DNA of 64,000 bases from Pleurocapsa minor HA4230-MV1 (GTDB lineage Bacteria > Cyanobacteriota > Cyanobacteriia > Cyanobacteriales > Xenococcaceae), in the NCBI GenBank assembly GCA_019359095.1, contig JAHHHZ010000020.1, positions 1 to 64,000 on the forward strand. Reading direction: 5' to 3'. Within the stretch, counting starts at the first letter, position 1, and every line of letters starts with the position of its first letter. Positions 37,036 through 46,820 of the stretch are shown here, one piece after another. The position numbers were made by a program, and so were the translations under genes. The notes under the pieces are model-generated. The model ran no database searches. It saw only the letters and a program-made list of their open reading frames with translations, and had not been told where the DNA came from.

Positions 37036-37710
37036 TCACCTCTCATCGAAGATCAAACACCAATTAATAAAAGCATTTTCACCTTTACCGATAGTTGACT
37101 TATCAGCAATTTTGAAACCTAATTTTTGATAAAATCTAACATTTGTTCCTTTTTGAGTCATTACAATCGCTGGAAAGCCAGAAGGAATAACTTTCAATTG
37201 TAACTGTTGAGACAGAAGTTCTGTACCGATTCCCATTCCTCTTAGTTCTCGCTCGACCACCATATTATTGAGATACCATGCCTTATTTTGAGCTAATACT
37301 TGCTCTTTGATTTTCTCAATTGCAGTCAAGACTTCAGACATGCGTTGACATGTTTCTTGGCCAAATTTAAACGATGCGAATAGCCAGCCTGATGTAACTT
37401 GGGCTATAAGACCAGGAGAACTATATTCGGGAGGATGCCAACAAGCCATTGCTTTAATGTGCCTTTTTCCTGGAGGTTGATTTTTTTCAACTAAAGCAAA
37501 ACTTTGACCGATAGCCATAAGTGGAGCAAAGTTGAGTTTTAGGTTAGCTTTTAATCCCCACTGTAGTAACTCCATCCTAGTTGATGGATCGACAAAAATA
37601 TATTCATGAGCGGGATTATTATAAAAACCCTTAGCTAATAAAGCAGCAGCCAGATCAAAATCTCGTGGGGTTAATTCCACAATTTCTAGCTGTATATTAT
37701 ATTTTTCCAT
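37036..37710 (-). CDS. GNAT family N-acetyltransferase
   Basis: A roughly 224-residue GNAT enzyme. The acetyl-CoA-binding loop is visible as VERELRGMGIGTELLSQQL (around 153-171), and the following NVRFYQKLGFKIAD is the usual C-terminal strand-helix. ATG at 37710 is the likely start; a TTG three codons upstream (37719) is possible. No strong ribosome site decides between them. It is divergent from the pentapeptide gene at 37840. Substrate unknown. Confidence 0.8.
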   Translation of the reverse strand: MEKYNIQLEIVELTPRDFDLAAALLAKGFYNNPAHEYIFVDPSTRMELLQWGLKANLKLNFAPLMAIGQSFALVEKNQPPGKRHIKAMACWHPPEYSSPGLIAQVTSGWLFASFKFGQETCQRMSEVLTAIEKIKEQVLAQNKAWYLNNMVVERELRGMGIGTELLSQQLQLKVIPSGFPAIVMTQKGTNVRFYQKLGFKIADKSTIGKGENAFINWCLIFDER

Positions 37711-37839
37711 GGCTACCAAATTGAGCTATCTACTTGAATGGCTAATTTTTCCACCTTTATTCTTACAAAACTATCCTTTATAAGTAAATTTAAGGAGCAA
37801 AAAAAATGATAGAGCGATCGCCATAAGTAATTTTTCTTA

Positions 37840-38253
37840 ATGTCCAAACAACAAAAAATCCGTGGTGAAGAACTTCTCAGAAGATTTACTGCTGGGGAAC
37901 GCGATTTCATTAACCTTAGAATTTGGGGCTGGAATGAGGGCTTGTTTAGAGGTATCGATCTTAGTGGAATCAATTTTGAGAGGTCTTATATTAGCATCGA
38001 TTTGAGTGGTGCTATTGTGAGAAACGCTAATTTCAGCAATACTATTTGGAACTGTACGGGATGGAAAGATATTGACTTCACTGGTTCTAATATGACTGGG
38101 GTTGAGTTTGACAACTCTATTTTGTATCGCTGCAATTTCAGTGACACCATTTGGACTGACGCTAGTCTTTGGCAAGTTATTTTCCAAGACTGCAAACTTG
38201 GGTCTGCTGATTTCGATAAAGCCAGGTTGAGAGATGTCGATCCTTTCTGGTAA
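37840..38253 (+). CDS. Pentapeptide-repeat protein
   Basis: A 137-residue cytoplasmic pentapeptide-repeat protein. Repeats such as IDLSGINFERSYISIDLSGA and ANFSNTIW follow the A(D/N)LxX pattern from about residue 40 to 130, giving a short beta-helix. No signal peptide. Function is unknown; such proteins may act as DNA-mimic or interaction modules. The downstream region is a repeat cluster. Confidence 0.75.
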   Translation: MSKQQKIRGEELLRRFTAGERDFINLRIWGWNEGLFRGIDLSGINFERSYISIDLSGAIVRNANFSNTIWNCTGWKDIDFTGSNMTGVEFDNSILYRCNFSDTIWTDASLWQVIFQDCKLGSADFDKARLRDVDPFW

Positions 38254-38326
38254 TTTATTAGTCGCTATTTCGGAAAATCTATTTTCATTGGATAATCCCA
38301 ATTCTTCAGTGCAATCGCCCTTCTTT

Positions 38327-38565
38327 CGTAGGGTGGGCGACGCGACCCTAAAGGGTTAGCTTCGCGTCAGCTAGTCCTAAAGGATAAGCTCCGCAAATAC
38401 TTTAGTGCAAAATGAACCAGAGCAAACTAACATTTCAGACAGAGTCACTTTGCCCACCAATTAATAAATTCAGATTATTTAATTACGATACAAGAAGATT
38501 GAATTTCGGTGGGCATCATCACATTGTTTTACCACCATGATAAATTTTAAAATGCCCACCCTACG
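38327..38565. mobile_element. MITE-like element with 12-bp terminal inverted repeats
   Basis: CGTAGGGTGGGC (38327-38338) and GCCCACCCTACG (38554-38565) are perfect inverted repeats. Inside lies a second nested pair (TGCCCACCAATT and AATTTCGGTGGGCA, one extra base) and the palindromic repeat CCTAAAGGATAAGC...GCAAATACTTTAGTGC. There is no ORF. A shorter relative is at 56036-56141. This looks like a non-autonomous element or decayed IS. Confidence 0.7.
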
Positions 38566-38647
38566 GATCTATATTTTTGCAAACACAACACCAGAGCGAT
38601 CGCCTATCTTGTAGTTGAGGCACGAAACCCAATAATTGTTAAGGATA

Positions 38648-38735
38648 GCGGATTGATTGCCTATTTTCATCAACCTAAAAGTTGAGTCTTTATCTCGACT
38701 TGCTTTTATTTCAATCCGCTTAACCCAAACTCAGG
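38648..38735 (+). mobile_element. Second copy of the transposase C-terminal remnant
   Basis: The sequence encodes SGLIAYFHQPKS before a stop and ends CTTAACCCAAACTCAGG, 2 bases from the clpB stop codon. It aligns, with many substitutions, over about 88 bases to the reverse complement of 22396-22490. The shared end suggests a common terminal inverted repeat. Confidence 0.5.
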
Positions 38736-38736
38736 T

Positions 38737-41355
38737 TTATTTAGCCAGCATTTCGGCTGACAATTTCTTAAAGACTAATCTTTCGTCTTCAACATCCACA
38801 AAAATAGTGTCTCCTGGTTGATATTCCCCACGCAGAATTGATTTAGCGATCGCTGTTTCTAAATATCTCGAAATAGCACGCTTTAGCGGTCTTGCACCGT
38901 ATACGGGGTCGTAACCTAAATCGGCAAGATAATCTAAACCAGCATCAGAGATTTTTAGCGACAGTTTTTGGTCATCAAGACGTTGTTCTAATCCCTTGAT
39001 CTGGATCTGAACAATATGACGCAGTTGCTCTTTAACTAGGGCGTGGAAAATAATAATCTCGTCGATTCGATTAAGAAATTCAGGACGGAAACTATCTCGC
39101 ATTGCTGCCATGACGCGCGATCGCATTTCTTGGTACTGATTATCATCTCCCGATACATCGAGGATGTACTGAGAACCAATATTACTGGTCATAATGATAA
39201 TAGTATTGGTGAAGTCTACTGTACGACCTTGAGAATCGGTTAGTCTACCATCATCCAAGACTTGCAGCATAAGATTAAAGACATCGGGATGCGCTTTTTC
39301 GATCTCATCAAACAGAATTACCGAATAAGGACGACGACGTATGGCTTCGGTTAGCTGTCCACCTTCGTCATAACCAACATATCCTGGAGGCGCACCAACT
39401 AAGCGGGATACGGCATGTTTTTCCATATACTCGGACATATCGATCCGAATCATGGCTTGTTCGGTATCAAACAGCGCTTGTGCCAAGGCTTTAGCTAGTT
39501 CAGTTTTACCAACTCCAGTGGGGCCCAGAAAAATAAAGCTAGCGGTGGGACGGTTAGGATCGGCAAGTCCAGCGCGCGATCGCTGAATGGAATCGGCTAC
39601 CGCAGTTACGGCTTCTTCTTGACCGATAACTCGTTCGTGTAGTTCAGCTTCTAAATTAAGTAGCTTGGATTTTTCCGATTCAATTAGTTTTCTCAGCGGA
39701 ATCCCTGTCCATTTGGCAATAATCTCCGCAATATCCGACTCTAATACTTCTTCCCTTAATAGAGAATTACCTGTAGTTTGCTTTTCCGCTAATTTTTGCT
39801 CAATTTCTACAACATTTTGCTGTAGCTTAGTTAGTTTGCCATAACGGAGTTCTGCTGCACGATTTAAATCATAATCTCGTTCAGCCTGTTCAATTTCCAA
39901 ATTAACTGCATTGATCTCTTCTTTAAGAGTGCGAATTTGGTCGATTACTTCTTTTTCCGACTGCCACTGAGCATTTATTTCCGATTGCTCTTCTTTTAAG
40001 TCAGCCAGTTCTTTTTCGAGCTTTTCCAGTCTTTCGCGGGAAATAGAATCGTCATCTTTGGCAATTGACAGTCTTTCCATTTCTAGCTGAAGAATTTTGC
40101 GATCGACTTCATCTAACTCTTCAGGTTTAGAAGTAATCTCCATCTTGAGTTTAGCTGCTGCTTCGTCTACCAGGTCGATCGCCTTATCGGGTAAAAAGCG
40201 ATCGCTGATATAGCGGTTAGATAATGTTGCAGCAGCGACTAAAGCGGTATCGGTAATAGATACCCCGTGGTGTCCTTCATAGCGTTCTTTAAGTCCGCGT
40301 AAAATCGAAATAGTATCCACAACGTTGGGTTCACCAACTAATACTGACTGGAAGCGCCTTTCTAAAGCTGCATCCTTCTCAATATACTTACGATATTCAT
40401 CTAGGGTAGTCGCGCCAATACAGCGTAATTCACCCCTGGCTAACATCGGCTTGAGGATGTTTCCAGCATCCATTGACCCCTGCGCTGCACCCGCACCAAC
40501 AACAGTATGGATCTCATCTACAAACAGGATAATATTACCCTGGGACTCGGTGACTTCCTTAAGTACAGCCTTAAGACGTTCTTCAAACTCACCGCGTAAT
40601 TTTGCTCCAGCAATCAAAGCACCCATATCTAAGGCTACCACTTGGCGATCGCGCAGAGATTCAGGCACATCACGGTTAATAATCCGTTGCGCTAATCCTT
40701 CCACGATCGCTGTTTTACCCACCCCTGGTTCACCAATTAAAACAGGGTTGTTTTTCGTACGACGGGACAAGATCTGGATTGTCCGACGGATTTCCTCATC
40801 TCGGCCAATTACGGGGTCTAACTTTCCTTCTTTGGCTAGTTGAGTTAACTCTCGTCCATACTTTTCTAAAGCCTGATACTTACCTTCGGGATTTTGATCG
40901 GTTACTGTTTGCTTTCCGCGCACCTGTTTAATAATATCCTTTAATTTGTTTTCAGTTAAGCCAAACTCTTGCATTAGCTTGCGTCCAAAGCGCTCGTCTT
41001 GAGTAAAGCCTAAGACAAGATGCTCAATCGAAATATAATCGTCACCAAACTCGGTGCGATATTTCTCCGCACTATCTAATAGAGTATCTAAACTGCGTCC
41101 CAAAAATACACTATTGTTCGAGCTACTAACCTTCGGTTGTTGATTAATAAACTGATCGACTTTATGGCGCAGAGATTGAACACTCACGTCAGCCTTGTTA
41201 AAAATACTACTGGCTAACCCCTCTTCGGTGATTAAAGACTTAAATAGGTGTTCAGTTTCCACCTGCTGGTGTTGATTTTGTTTAGCGATATCTTGAACAT
41301 TGGCGATCGCTTGCCAGGCTTTTTCGGTAAACTTTTGAGGGTTGTTTGGTTGCAT
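38737..41355 (-). CDS. clpB: ClpB disaggregase chaperone
   Basis: An 872-residue hexameric AAA+ ATPase that recovers proteins from aggregates with DnaK. The N-terminal Clp repeats (about 1-145) are followed by ATPase 1 with Walker A GEPGVGKT, the long coiled-coil M-domain (about 400-530) rich in Glu/Lys, and ATPase 2 with Walker A GPTGVGKT and [14 protein letters not shown]. Both modules are intact. The M-domain and the lack of a ClpP-binding loop separate it from ClpC/ClpA. No CIRCE element was seen in the 430-base region upstream. Confidence 0.97.
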   Translation of the reverse strand: MQPNNPQKFTEKAWQAIANVQDIAKQNQHQQVETEHLFKSLITEEGLASSIFNKADVSVQSLRHKVDQFINQQPKVSSSNNSVFLGRSLDTLLDSAEKYRTEFGDDYISIEHLVLGFTQDERFGRKLMQEFGLTENKLKDIIKQVRGKQTVTDQNPEGKYQALEKYGRELTQLAKEGKLDPVIGRDEEIRRTIQILSRRTKNNPVLIGEPGVGKTAIVEGLAQRIINRDVPESLRDRQVVALDMGALIAGAKLRGEFEERLKAVLKEVTESQGNIILFVDEIHTVVGAGAAQGSMDAGNILKPMLARGELRCIGATTLDEYRKYIEKDAALERRFQSVLVGEPNVVDTISILRGLKERYEGHHGVSITDTALVAAATLSNRYISDRFLPDKAIDLVDEAAAKLKMEITSKPEELDEVDRKILQLEMERLSIAKDDDSISRERLEKLEKELADLKEEQSEINAQWQSEKEVIDQIRTLKEEINAVNLEIEQAERDYDLNRAAELRYGKLTKLQQNVVEIEQKLAEKQTTGNSLLREEVLESDIAEIIAKWTGIPLRKLIESEKSKLLNLEAELHERVIGQEEAVTAVADSIQRSRAGLADPNRPTASFIFLGPTGVGKTELAKALAQALFDTEQAMIRIDMSEYMEKHAVSRLVGAPPGYVGYDEGGQLTEAIRRRPYSVILFDEIEKAHPDVFNLMLQVLDDGRLTDSQGRTVDFTNTIIIMTSNIGSQYILDVSGDDNQYQEMRSRVMAAMRDSFRPEFLNRIDEIIIFHALVKEQLRHIVQIQIKGLEQRLDDQKLSLKISDAGLDYLADLGYDPVYGARPLKRAISRYLETAIAKSILRGEYQPGDTIFVDVEDERLVFKKLSAEMLAK

Positions 41356-41788
41356 CTTTCACTTCTCTCTTAACTAAGGAATAAAAATCTGAATTTAGTA
41401 ATCTGACTAATTTAGTTAAAATATATTGATTTCAGCCATAGCTAAAGATAGTTATGTATCAAACCTGCACCTATCTATAGCTAGACTAGTTTAATCGGCT
41501 CTGTTCTGTAGAATTGATTTAAATTAATTTTAACGATAAGCTAACCGCTTAGTTAGGTAGGATACCCCAACCCCCAAGTTATGGTTATCCCGATGAGTTA
41601 AGTAAGTAGGTCAAATTAATTAGAAGATAGTCTGGTAGGGAATTAGGGAATTAGGGAATTAGGGAATTAGGGAATTAGGGAAAAATAACTAATTACCATT
41701 AAAATCTATCTTGTTTTTGGTTTTATATTTAATTCCGCCTAGCTATTTGTAAACTTGCTAAAATTAGGCTAAATTCACCTTTCCCCAG
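41356..41788. other. Gene-free region between clpB and Uma2 genes
   Basis: Divergent promoter region of clpB and the Uma2 gene. It contains a GGGAATTA octamer STRR (41636-41682, about six copies). No ORF, CIRCE site or terminator is evident in the remainder, which is AT-rich. Confidence 0.8.
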
Positions 41789-42367
41789 ATGACTGCTGCT
41801 ACCAAACTACTAACTTTAAAAGCATATTTGGCGCGGGAAAATGTTGCAGAAAAACATTATGAGTTGGTGTCAGGAAATTTAATCGAGATGCCTCCTGAAA
41901 GTCCGCAAAATGCCGAAATTGCGATTAAGTTACTGTTAATCTTTGCTCAGTTTATTTCTCCTCGTCTGCTTCGCTGTAAAGATACTGAGATTGTCGTTAG
42001 TGGCACTAGAGCAACTGTTCGTTTACCAGATTTGATGGTGCTTACAGAAAATTTAGCGGACGATCTCTATAGCAATCAACGCAGTACAATTAACATTGAT
42101 ATGCTTCCCCCCGCTTTAGTTGTAGAGGTGGTTTCTCCAGGAAAAGCTAATCGAGACAGGGATTATCGTTATAAAAGATCGGAGTATGCAGCAAGAGGGA
42201 TAGCTGAGTACTGGATTGTCGATCCTCAAGAAAACAAAGTAACAGTACTGTTATTGGATCATGGTCTTTATCAAGAAAATGTTTATCAAGATGATGACTC
42301 GATCGATTCTCAACTGTTAACTCAACTGCAACTTACTGCAAGTCAAGTTTTTAGCGCTTCTACTTAA
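41789..42367 (+). CDS. Uma2 family (DUF820) PD-(D/E)XK nuclease
   Basis: A 192-residue protein of the Uma2/DUF820 family, which is strongly expanded in cyanobacteria. The restriction-endonuclease-like fold is seen in the RLPDLMVLTE segment, the catalytic LVVEVVSPGKANRDRDYRYK, and YWIVDPQENKVTVL. The conserved Asp, Glu and Lys are in place. Its cellular role is not established. It stands alone; the downstream gap holds a palindromic repeat. Confidence 0.85.
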   Translation: MTAATKLLTLKAYLARENVAEKHYELVSGNLIEMPPESPQNAEIAIKLLLIFAQFISPRLLRCKDTEIVVSGTRATVRLPDLMVLTENLADDLYSNQRSTINIDMLPPALVVEVVSPGKANRDRDYRYKRSEYAARGIAEYWIVDPQENKVTVLLLDHGLYQENVYQDDDSIDSQLLTQLQLTASQVFSAST

Positions 42368-42375
42368 AAGATAAG

Positions 42376-42452
42376 CGATCGCGGAGCGCGACGGACGCGT
42401 AGCTAATCCTTTAGGGCGAAGCTAGTCCTTTAGGATTCCCAGAGGGAAATCG
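42376..42452. repeat. Palindromic dispersed repeat
   Basis: Tandem palindromic pieces (GGAGCGCGACGGACGCG, CCTTTAGGGCGAAGC, CCTTTAGGATTCCC) of the same family as the PKS linker insertion. It sits 9 bases after the Uma2 stop codon. Confidence 0.75.
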
Positions 42453-42586
42453 CTTACTATTTTAAATACAAATAGTTCAAATCGATATTAGATCCAGTCA
42501 AACAACCGTCATCTAGTTTTATTTCTACACAGCAAACTTATCTAAGATTTGTAGTAACTAATATGTATTAATGAAAAATTAAATTG

Positions 42587-42868
42587 ATGGCTCACAAAAC
42601 AGTGAATCAAGATCATAGTTTTGCCTGGATAGTTCAAACCTGGCTATCTTTCATCATATCTATTTCTGCCACTTCCTTGGGTATTTTACATTTGCCAGTA
42701 AATGCATGGATTAAAAGTTATATGGGAATGGGTTTAGCATTTACCGTTGGTTCAACCGTGAGCCTCACTAAAACTCAAAGAGATCTTCATGAGTCAAAAA
42801 AACTAACTTCTAAAATTGAAGAAGCAAGGGTAGAGCGAATTTTAACTGAGCATGACAGTCTAAAGTAA
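42587..42868 (+). CDS. YiaA/YiaB-like small membrane protein
   Basis: A 93-residue protein with two membrane helices (about 11-33 and 42-58), matching the YiaA/YiaB domain: FAWIVQTWLSFIISISATS and YMGMGLAFTVGSTVSLTKT. The C-terminal tail is charged and helical. ATG at 42587 is preferred over the adjacent TTG. Function unknown. It is followed on the same strand by the GNAT and cyclo-ligase genes. Confidence 0.75.
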   Translation: MAHKTVNQDHSFAWIVQTWLSFIISISATSLGILHLPVNAWIKSYMGMGLAFTVGSTVSLTKTQRDLHESKKLTSKIEEARVERILTEHDSLK

Positions 42869-42907
42869 TAAAGCTCACAATAGTTACTGCCAGTTTTTTT
42901 AATCAAT

Positions 42908-43351
42908 ATGAACTCACCAACCATAGAAACTGTTCGGTATCAAGATTGCCTGGTTACTATTAATCAGATTAGAACTAAGGTATTTCAAGAAGAACAGGGA
43001 GTATCAGCAGAGTTAGAATTTGATGGCTTAGATTCCAGCGCAACCCATTTTTTAGCTTATATTAACGGTCAAGCCGTGGGTACAGCAAGAATTAGAGAAA
43101 TTGACGCAGATACATTTAAGATAGAGCGGTTGGCGGTAATACCTGATTACAGAAAGCAGGGTATTGGAAAGCAGTTAATGAAATCGGCTTTATCAGCTAT
43201 TGCTCAACGAGGCAAATTTTTAGTCATAGTTCATGCTCAAGTATATATTGCCCCGCTATATCAGCAATTAGGGTTTGCCATAGTCGGCGAACAATTTAAC
43301 GAAGCGGGTATTCCTCATGTCAAGATGATCAAGATGAGCAAGCAGCTATAA
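42908..43351 (+). CDS. GNAT family N-acetyltransferase
   Basis: A 147-residue acetyltransferase. The acetyl-CoA pyrophosphate-binding loop is RKQGIGKQLM in the segment IERLAVIPDYRKQGIGKQLM, and the C-terminus AQVYIAPLYQQLGFAIVG fits the family. Full length. It resembles the ElaA/YjcF branch. It lies 14 bases ahead of the 5-formyl-THF cyclo-ligase, so the pair is probably one transcript. Substrate unknown. Confidence 0.85.
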   Translation: MNSPTIETVRYQDCLVTINQIRTKVFQEEQGVSAELEFDGLDSSATHFLAYINGQAVGTARIREIDADTFKIERLAVIPDYRKQGIGKQLMKSALSAIAQRGKFLVIVHAQVYIAPLYQQLGFAIVGEQFNEAGIPHVKMIKMSKQL

Positions 43352-43365
43352 AACCGCCTTGAGTT

Positions 43366-43923
43366 ATGTCACAGTTAGATAAATCCGCTTTACGACGAGA
43401 AATTCTGCAACAAAGACAGTCACTTTCCCCCGCACAATGGCAAGTAAAGAGTACCCAAATTTGCGATCGCCTTAAATCGATTACTCAGTTTCAAGAGGCG
43501 CAGACGATCTTGGCATATTTTAGTTTTCGTCAAGAGCCAGATCTTGCTCCATTGTTTAATTTAGATAAAAACTGGGCTTTTCCTCGTTGCGTTGGCAAGT
43601 CTTTAGTCTGGCACTTATGGCAACCTGGAACAGAATTAACTACTGGCAACTATGGTATTCAAGAACCCTATGAGAATTCAATCATAGTCGATCCAGCGAC
43701 CGCAAATTTGATTTTAGTTCCCACAGTCGCTTGTGACACTCAAGGATATCGCTTGGGTTATGGCGGTGGTTTTTACGATCGTTTATTAAGTTGCGAGCAA
43801 AATTTAAATGTTCCTACTATCGGCATTGTCTTTGACTTTGCTTATGGAGTTCAACTAGTAAGAGATCCTTGGGATATGAGGCTGAATTTTATCTGTACTG
43901 AAACAAAACTAGAAAAGTATTAA
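43366..43923 (+). CDS. 5-formyltetrahydrofolate cyclo-ligase
   Basis: A 185-residue enzyme that converts 5-formyl-THF and ATP to 5,10-methenyl-THF, salvaging folate. The N-terminus KSALRREILQQRQSLS and the C-terminal signature GYRLGYGGGFYDRLL with its nucleotide-binding Gly/Tyr residues are clear. Length is typical. It is co-directional with the GNAT gene just upstream. Confidence 0.93.
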   Translation: MSQLDKSALRREILQQRQSLSPAQWQVKSTQICDRLKSITQFQEAQTILAYFSFRQEPDLAPLFNLDKNWAFPRCVGKSLVWHLWQPGTELTTGNYGIQEPYENSIIVDPATANLILVPTVACDTQGYRLGYGGGFYDRLLSCEQNLNVPTIGIVFDFAYGVQLVRDPWDMRLNFICTETKLEKY

Positions 43924-44217
43924 GTAATCTAAAGTAGTTTACTTTGAAAATTATGAATAATTCAATCATAAATTGAGCGTGGAAAAATCAAGATATATTA
44001 AGCAGTTGGAAATTTAAAAATTTAAAATAAGTAATTATACTCATTGCTACAAATTAAACAATAAACTATACATTTAAGGTTTGTTAAGTAAGCAAGAAAA
44101 GCTATTTAAAAATAATAATGTTTTTGTTAATCTTAATAGACCAAGATTGATTGACTGAATATTAAAACATTTACTTTATTATAGTTTTTCACCTAATTAG
44201 TTACTTGATAAAATCTT

Positions 44218-44535
44218 ATGCAACACTTTCAAGACGAATGGATTCAAGAATGGTGCGATCGCAATGGTTGGACAGACGTATTTAGAGAACGTTACAACCA
44301 TTATTGGGCATTTCCTCCCAACTGCGTAATGCCAGAGCCTATTCCTCAGAAAGTCATGAGGCTAATTAAAAGCGAGAAGGGTTTGACGAATAATGAACAA
44401 AAATGGCTGTATTCTGCTGCTCTAGTGAGCGTTGCTGCCATATTTGCTAGCTGCATGTTAGTATCTCCCATGCCGATTATGCTGGCTTTTGGATTTGATG
44501 CCATTACATTTGCGCGGATGGAATGTGAAGTATAG
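44218..44535 (+). CDS. Hypothetical protein with C-terminal membrane helices
   Basis: A 105-residue protein that I do not recognise. The N-terminal half is soluble and Trp/Tyr-rich (EWIQEWCDRNGWTDVFRERY). The C-terminal half (about 64-98) holds a hydrophobic stretch that could form one or two membrane helices. The 294-base region before it is very AT-rich with no ORF. A dispersed STRR-containing repeat starts right after its stop codon. Confidence 0.6.
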   Translation: MQHFQDEWIQEWCDRNGWTDVFRERYNHYWAFPPNCVMPEPIPQKVMRLIKSEKGLTNNEQKWLYSAALVSVAAIFASCMLVSPMPIMLAFGFDAITFARMECEV

Positions 44536-44536
44536 T

Positions 44537-44680
44537 CGTACAAAGGAAGAAATAGGAAGTAGGAAATAGGAAATAGGAAATAGGAAATAGCGCGAAATTC
44601 CGTTGCTTTAAAGGGTACACTTTCGGATGAGGAAATTTCGTAAGACGGAAGTAGTATTTCAAAACCGTCCTAACATTGTC
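44537..44680. repeat. Dispersed repeat with heptamer STRR core
   Basis: Same block order as at 7060-7180: CGTACAAAG, a GGAAATA/GGAAGTA array (44545-44590), then GAAGTAGTATTTCAA and GTCCTAACATTGTC. About 55 extra bases lie between the array and the final block, including near-complementary CGAAATTCC and GGAAATTTCG. Confidence 0.75.
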
Positions 44681-44722
44681 TAGTCTTGCTGTATTTAATT
44701 GTTTTACACCAGAAATAGACCT

Positions 44723-44763
44723 AAAAAAACTTCCAGTATTTATTTATTATTTACTGGAAGTTT
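44723..44763 (-). terminator. Intrinsic terminator of the mechanosensitive-channel-like gene
   Basis: AAACTTCCAGTA (44727-44738) pairs perfectly with TACTGGAAGTTT (44752-44763). Read on the minus strand, the hairpin is followed directly by a run of seven T. It is 46 bases past the stop codon at 44809, the expected place. Confidence 0.85.
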
Positions 44764-44808
44764 ATAGTTTAAATTTAAAGTTGAGCAATTATTGCTGAAC
44801 TGGAAACT

Positions 44809-46467
44809 TTATTTTGCTTTAAAAGAACTAACCCAAGATTTTAATTCTTCTCTGGCAACTTCTCGACCACCTAAACCAAAGGCTAGAGCGATCGCTACAG
44901 CAATACCACCTAGAATTAGACCAAAGGCTAGATTAACAATATTAGGTGCGATACCCATACGGTTAAGAGCCATAGCGCCAACTAAAGCAATAATTGCCAC
45001 ACGTGCTGACTGCGCTAAGAGGCGTGACTGAGCAGTTCCTGAAGACAGGATTAGGTTATAAGCTAAATTAGCTAAATACAAACCGATCGCAAAAACGACT
45101 ACGCCAATTAAAACTTGACCAGCGATCGCTAAAAGGATGCGGAAAACATCTTCTAATGCAGGGATACCCAAGATATCGACTGCGGTAAGAGTAGCCACCA
45201 ACATGATGCCCACTAAACAGAGGAAACCTACTAGCTCAGAAGGAGTTTTAGAACCCATCTGAGGTTCAGTTTGAATCATCGTCGGCTGTTCTGTACCTAA
45301 GCCTAAGTCAATCGGTTCACCTGGGGACGTACTTCTGGGAAAAGGCTGTGCGCCAGGAGTTGTCGATGAGATACCTAACCACTGCAATAGGTTATTGAAA
45401 CCAATATTGGTCAGAATGTTGGTCACAAAATCGGCGACAAACTTTCCAGCAAAGTAGAAGAAAGCCAGAACTACACCTGCTGCGAATATTTTGGGTAACA
45501 GCTCTAAGACCTGATTGAGCATATCAGTAGCTGGTGCTGAGATGGCATTAATTTGTAGCTGTTCTAAAGCTGAAATAATCCCAGGAATTAAAATTAGGAC
45601 AAAAACGACTGTTCCAATAATGGATGAGAGGGATTGTCCTCTGCCGCCAGCTCCTAAACCAGCTTTCCTGCCAATATTATCGATCCCAGTCGCTGCTAAT
45701 AGGTTACTAACAATACGTTTAACTATATTGGCTACAAACCAAAACACAGCTGCAATGATCACTGCGCCTAAAATATTAGGTAGTAATGCCAAAATCTCAT
45801 TGAGCATTCCTTGAACTGGCTGTAGAGTTCCATCTAGCTGTAAAGCATTAAGAACTGCGGGCAGAAATAGCAGGAAGATAAACCAATATAGAGCATTACC
45901 CAAAGTATCGGTTAAGGAAAAATCTCCTGTATCAGACGCAGCTAAACCCATACGCCGCTCAATATTTAAAGCACCCAATCCTCTAGTTACGATAGTCTTA
46001 ACTACCGTCGCCACTACCCAGGCAATACCTAGCAAGACAGCAGCACCGATAAATTTCGGTATAAAGCCAGTAATTTGATCTAGCAGAGTGTTTAAAGGTG
46101 CGGACACCGCCTGTAACTCTAGCGCATTGAGTGCGGCTATAATTACAAACAGCATAATAATCCAGAAGATTGCAGTGGCAATCCAGTTTTCAATCGGGAA
46201 AGATTCTCCCCCTCTTTGTCCTGTAACAGCAGCAGCAAGTCTATTATCTATATTTGTGCTGTTAAGGATTTTTTTAATTAGAGCTTTAATAACGGTGGCA
46301 ATAATCCAACCAACTACAAAGATAACGATCGCCTTAAGTAGATTCAGCAGCGACTCTCCCAGGTTTAAACCCAGTGGAGAGAAGATTTGCTCGAATTGCC
46401 CTGGCCTTGACTGTGCCAACAATAACGGATCTACTAATGACGAAATATTACTAATTATTTGTGTCAT
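44809..46467 (-). CDS. Mechanosensitive-channel-like membrane protein with TM-helix repeats
   Basis: A 552-residue integral membrane protein with the repeated 'conserved TM helix' module. Repeats such as LLNLLKAIVIFVVGWIIATV, FIPKFIGAAVLLGIAWVVAT and LPNILGAVIIAAVFWFVANI recur about every 85-105 residues, each followed by a basic KxIIxxxL segment. These repeats occur in CmpX-like and small-conductance mechanosensitive channel relatives. A Pro/Thr-rich linker lies near 375-405. The MscS beta-domain is not evident. Probably a channel or membrane-stress protein (inference). A clear terminator follows. Confidence 0.8.
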   Translation of the reverse strand: MTQIISNISSLVDPLLLAQSRPGQFEQIFSPLGLNLGESLLNLLKAIVIFVVGWIIATVIKALIKKILNSTNIDNRLAAAVTGQRGGESFPIENWIATAIFWIIMLFVIIAALNALELQAVSAPLNTLLDQITGFIPKFIGAAVLLGIAWVVATVVKTIVTRGLGALNIERRMGLAASDTGDFSLTDTLGNALYWFIFLLFLPAVLNALQLDGTLQPVQGMLNEILALLPNILGAVIIAAVFWFVANIVKRIVSNLLAATGIDNIGRKAGLGAGGRGQSLSSIIGTVVFVLILIPGIISALEQLQINAISAPATDMLNQVLELLPKIFAAGVVLAFFYFAGKFVADFVTNILTNIGFNNLLQWLGISSTTPGAQPFPRSTSPGEPIDLGLGTEQPTMIQTEPQMGSKTPSELVGFLCLVGIMLVATLTAVDILGIPALEDVFRILLAIAGQVLIGVVVFAIGLYLANLAYNLILSSGTAQSRLLAQSARVAIIALVGAMALNRMGIAPNIVNLAFGLILGGIAVAIALAFGLGGREVAREELKSWVSSFKAK

Positions 46468-46820
46468 GTTTCTTTAGTTTTAATTCATCGTGTCATTTCC
46501 ACTATTAATTTAGCGGTAAATCGTACAGATATCTTGTTATTCACAAGCAAATATACTTTTCTGCGATAATTATGCCAAATTAAATTGCTATTGCTTCAAA
46601 AATTAACAAAAATAGCTATTTCGTTAGATATTTTATATAGTCAAAACTTAATATTCTTCTGGATATGAGAATTTTAAGCTGTAGCGAATAGCACTAATCA
46701 CCAGATTTGTATTACGATCTTTAATTTTAAAATTAAGATAGTATTAAGATTATATTCAATTAAAATTGAGCTTTACAATTCATGTTTTGTCTTTAAACTG
46801 TTACTGTTACGAATAAATCT
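46468..46820. other. AT-rich divergent promoter region
   Basis: 353 bases between the divergent channel-like and SRPBCC genes with no ORF. The only structure seen is a perfect 16-bp palindrome TTAATTTTAAAATTAA at 46721-46736, which may be chance in such AT-rich DNA. Confidence 0.7.

Noticed and set aside
37837-38301. Minus-strand frame opposite the pentapeptide protein
   Set aside because: It is the shadow of a repetitive gene; the plus-strand frame has the clear pentapeptide pattern.
41356-41788. CIRCE element for clpB
   Set aside because: The TTAGCACTC-N9-GAGTGCTAA pattern is not present.
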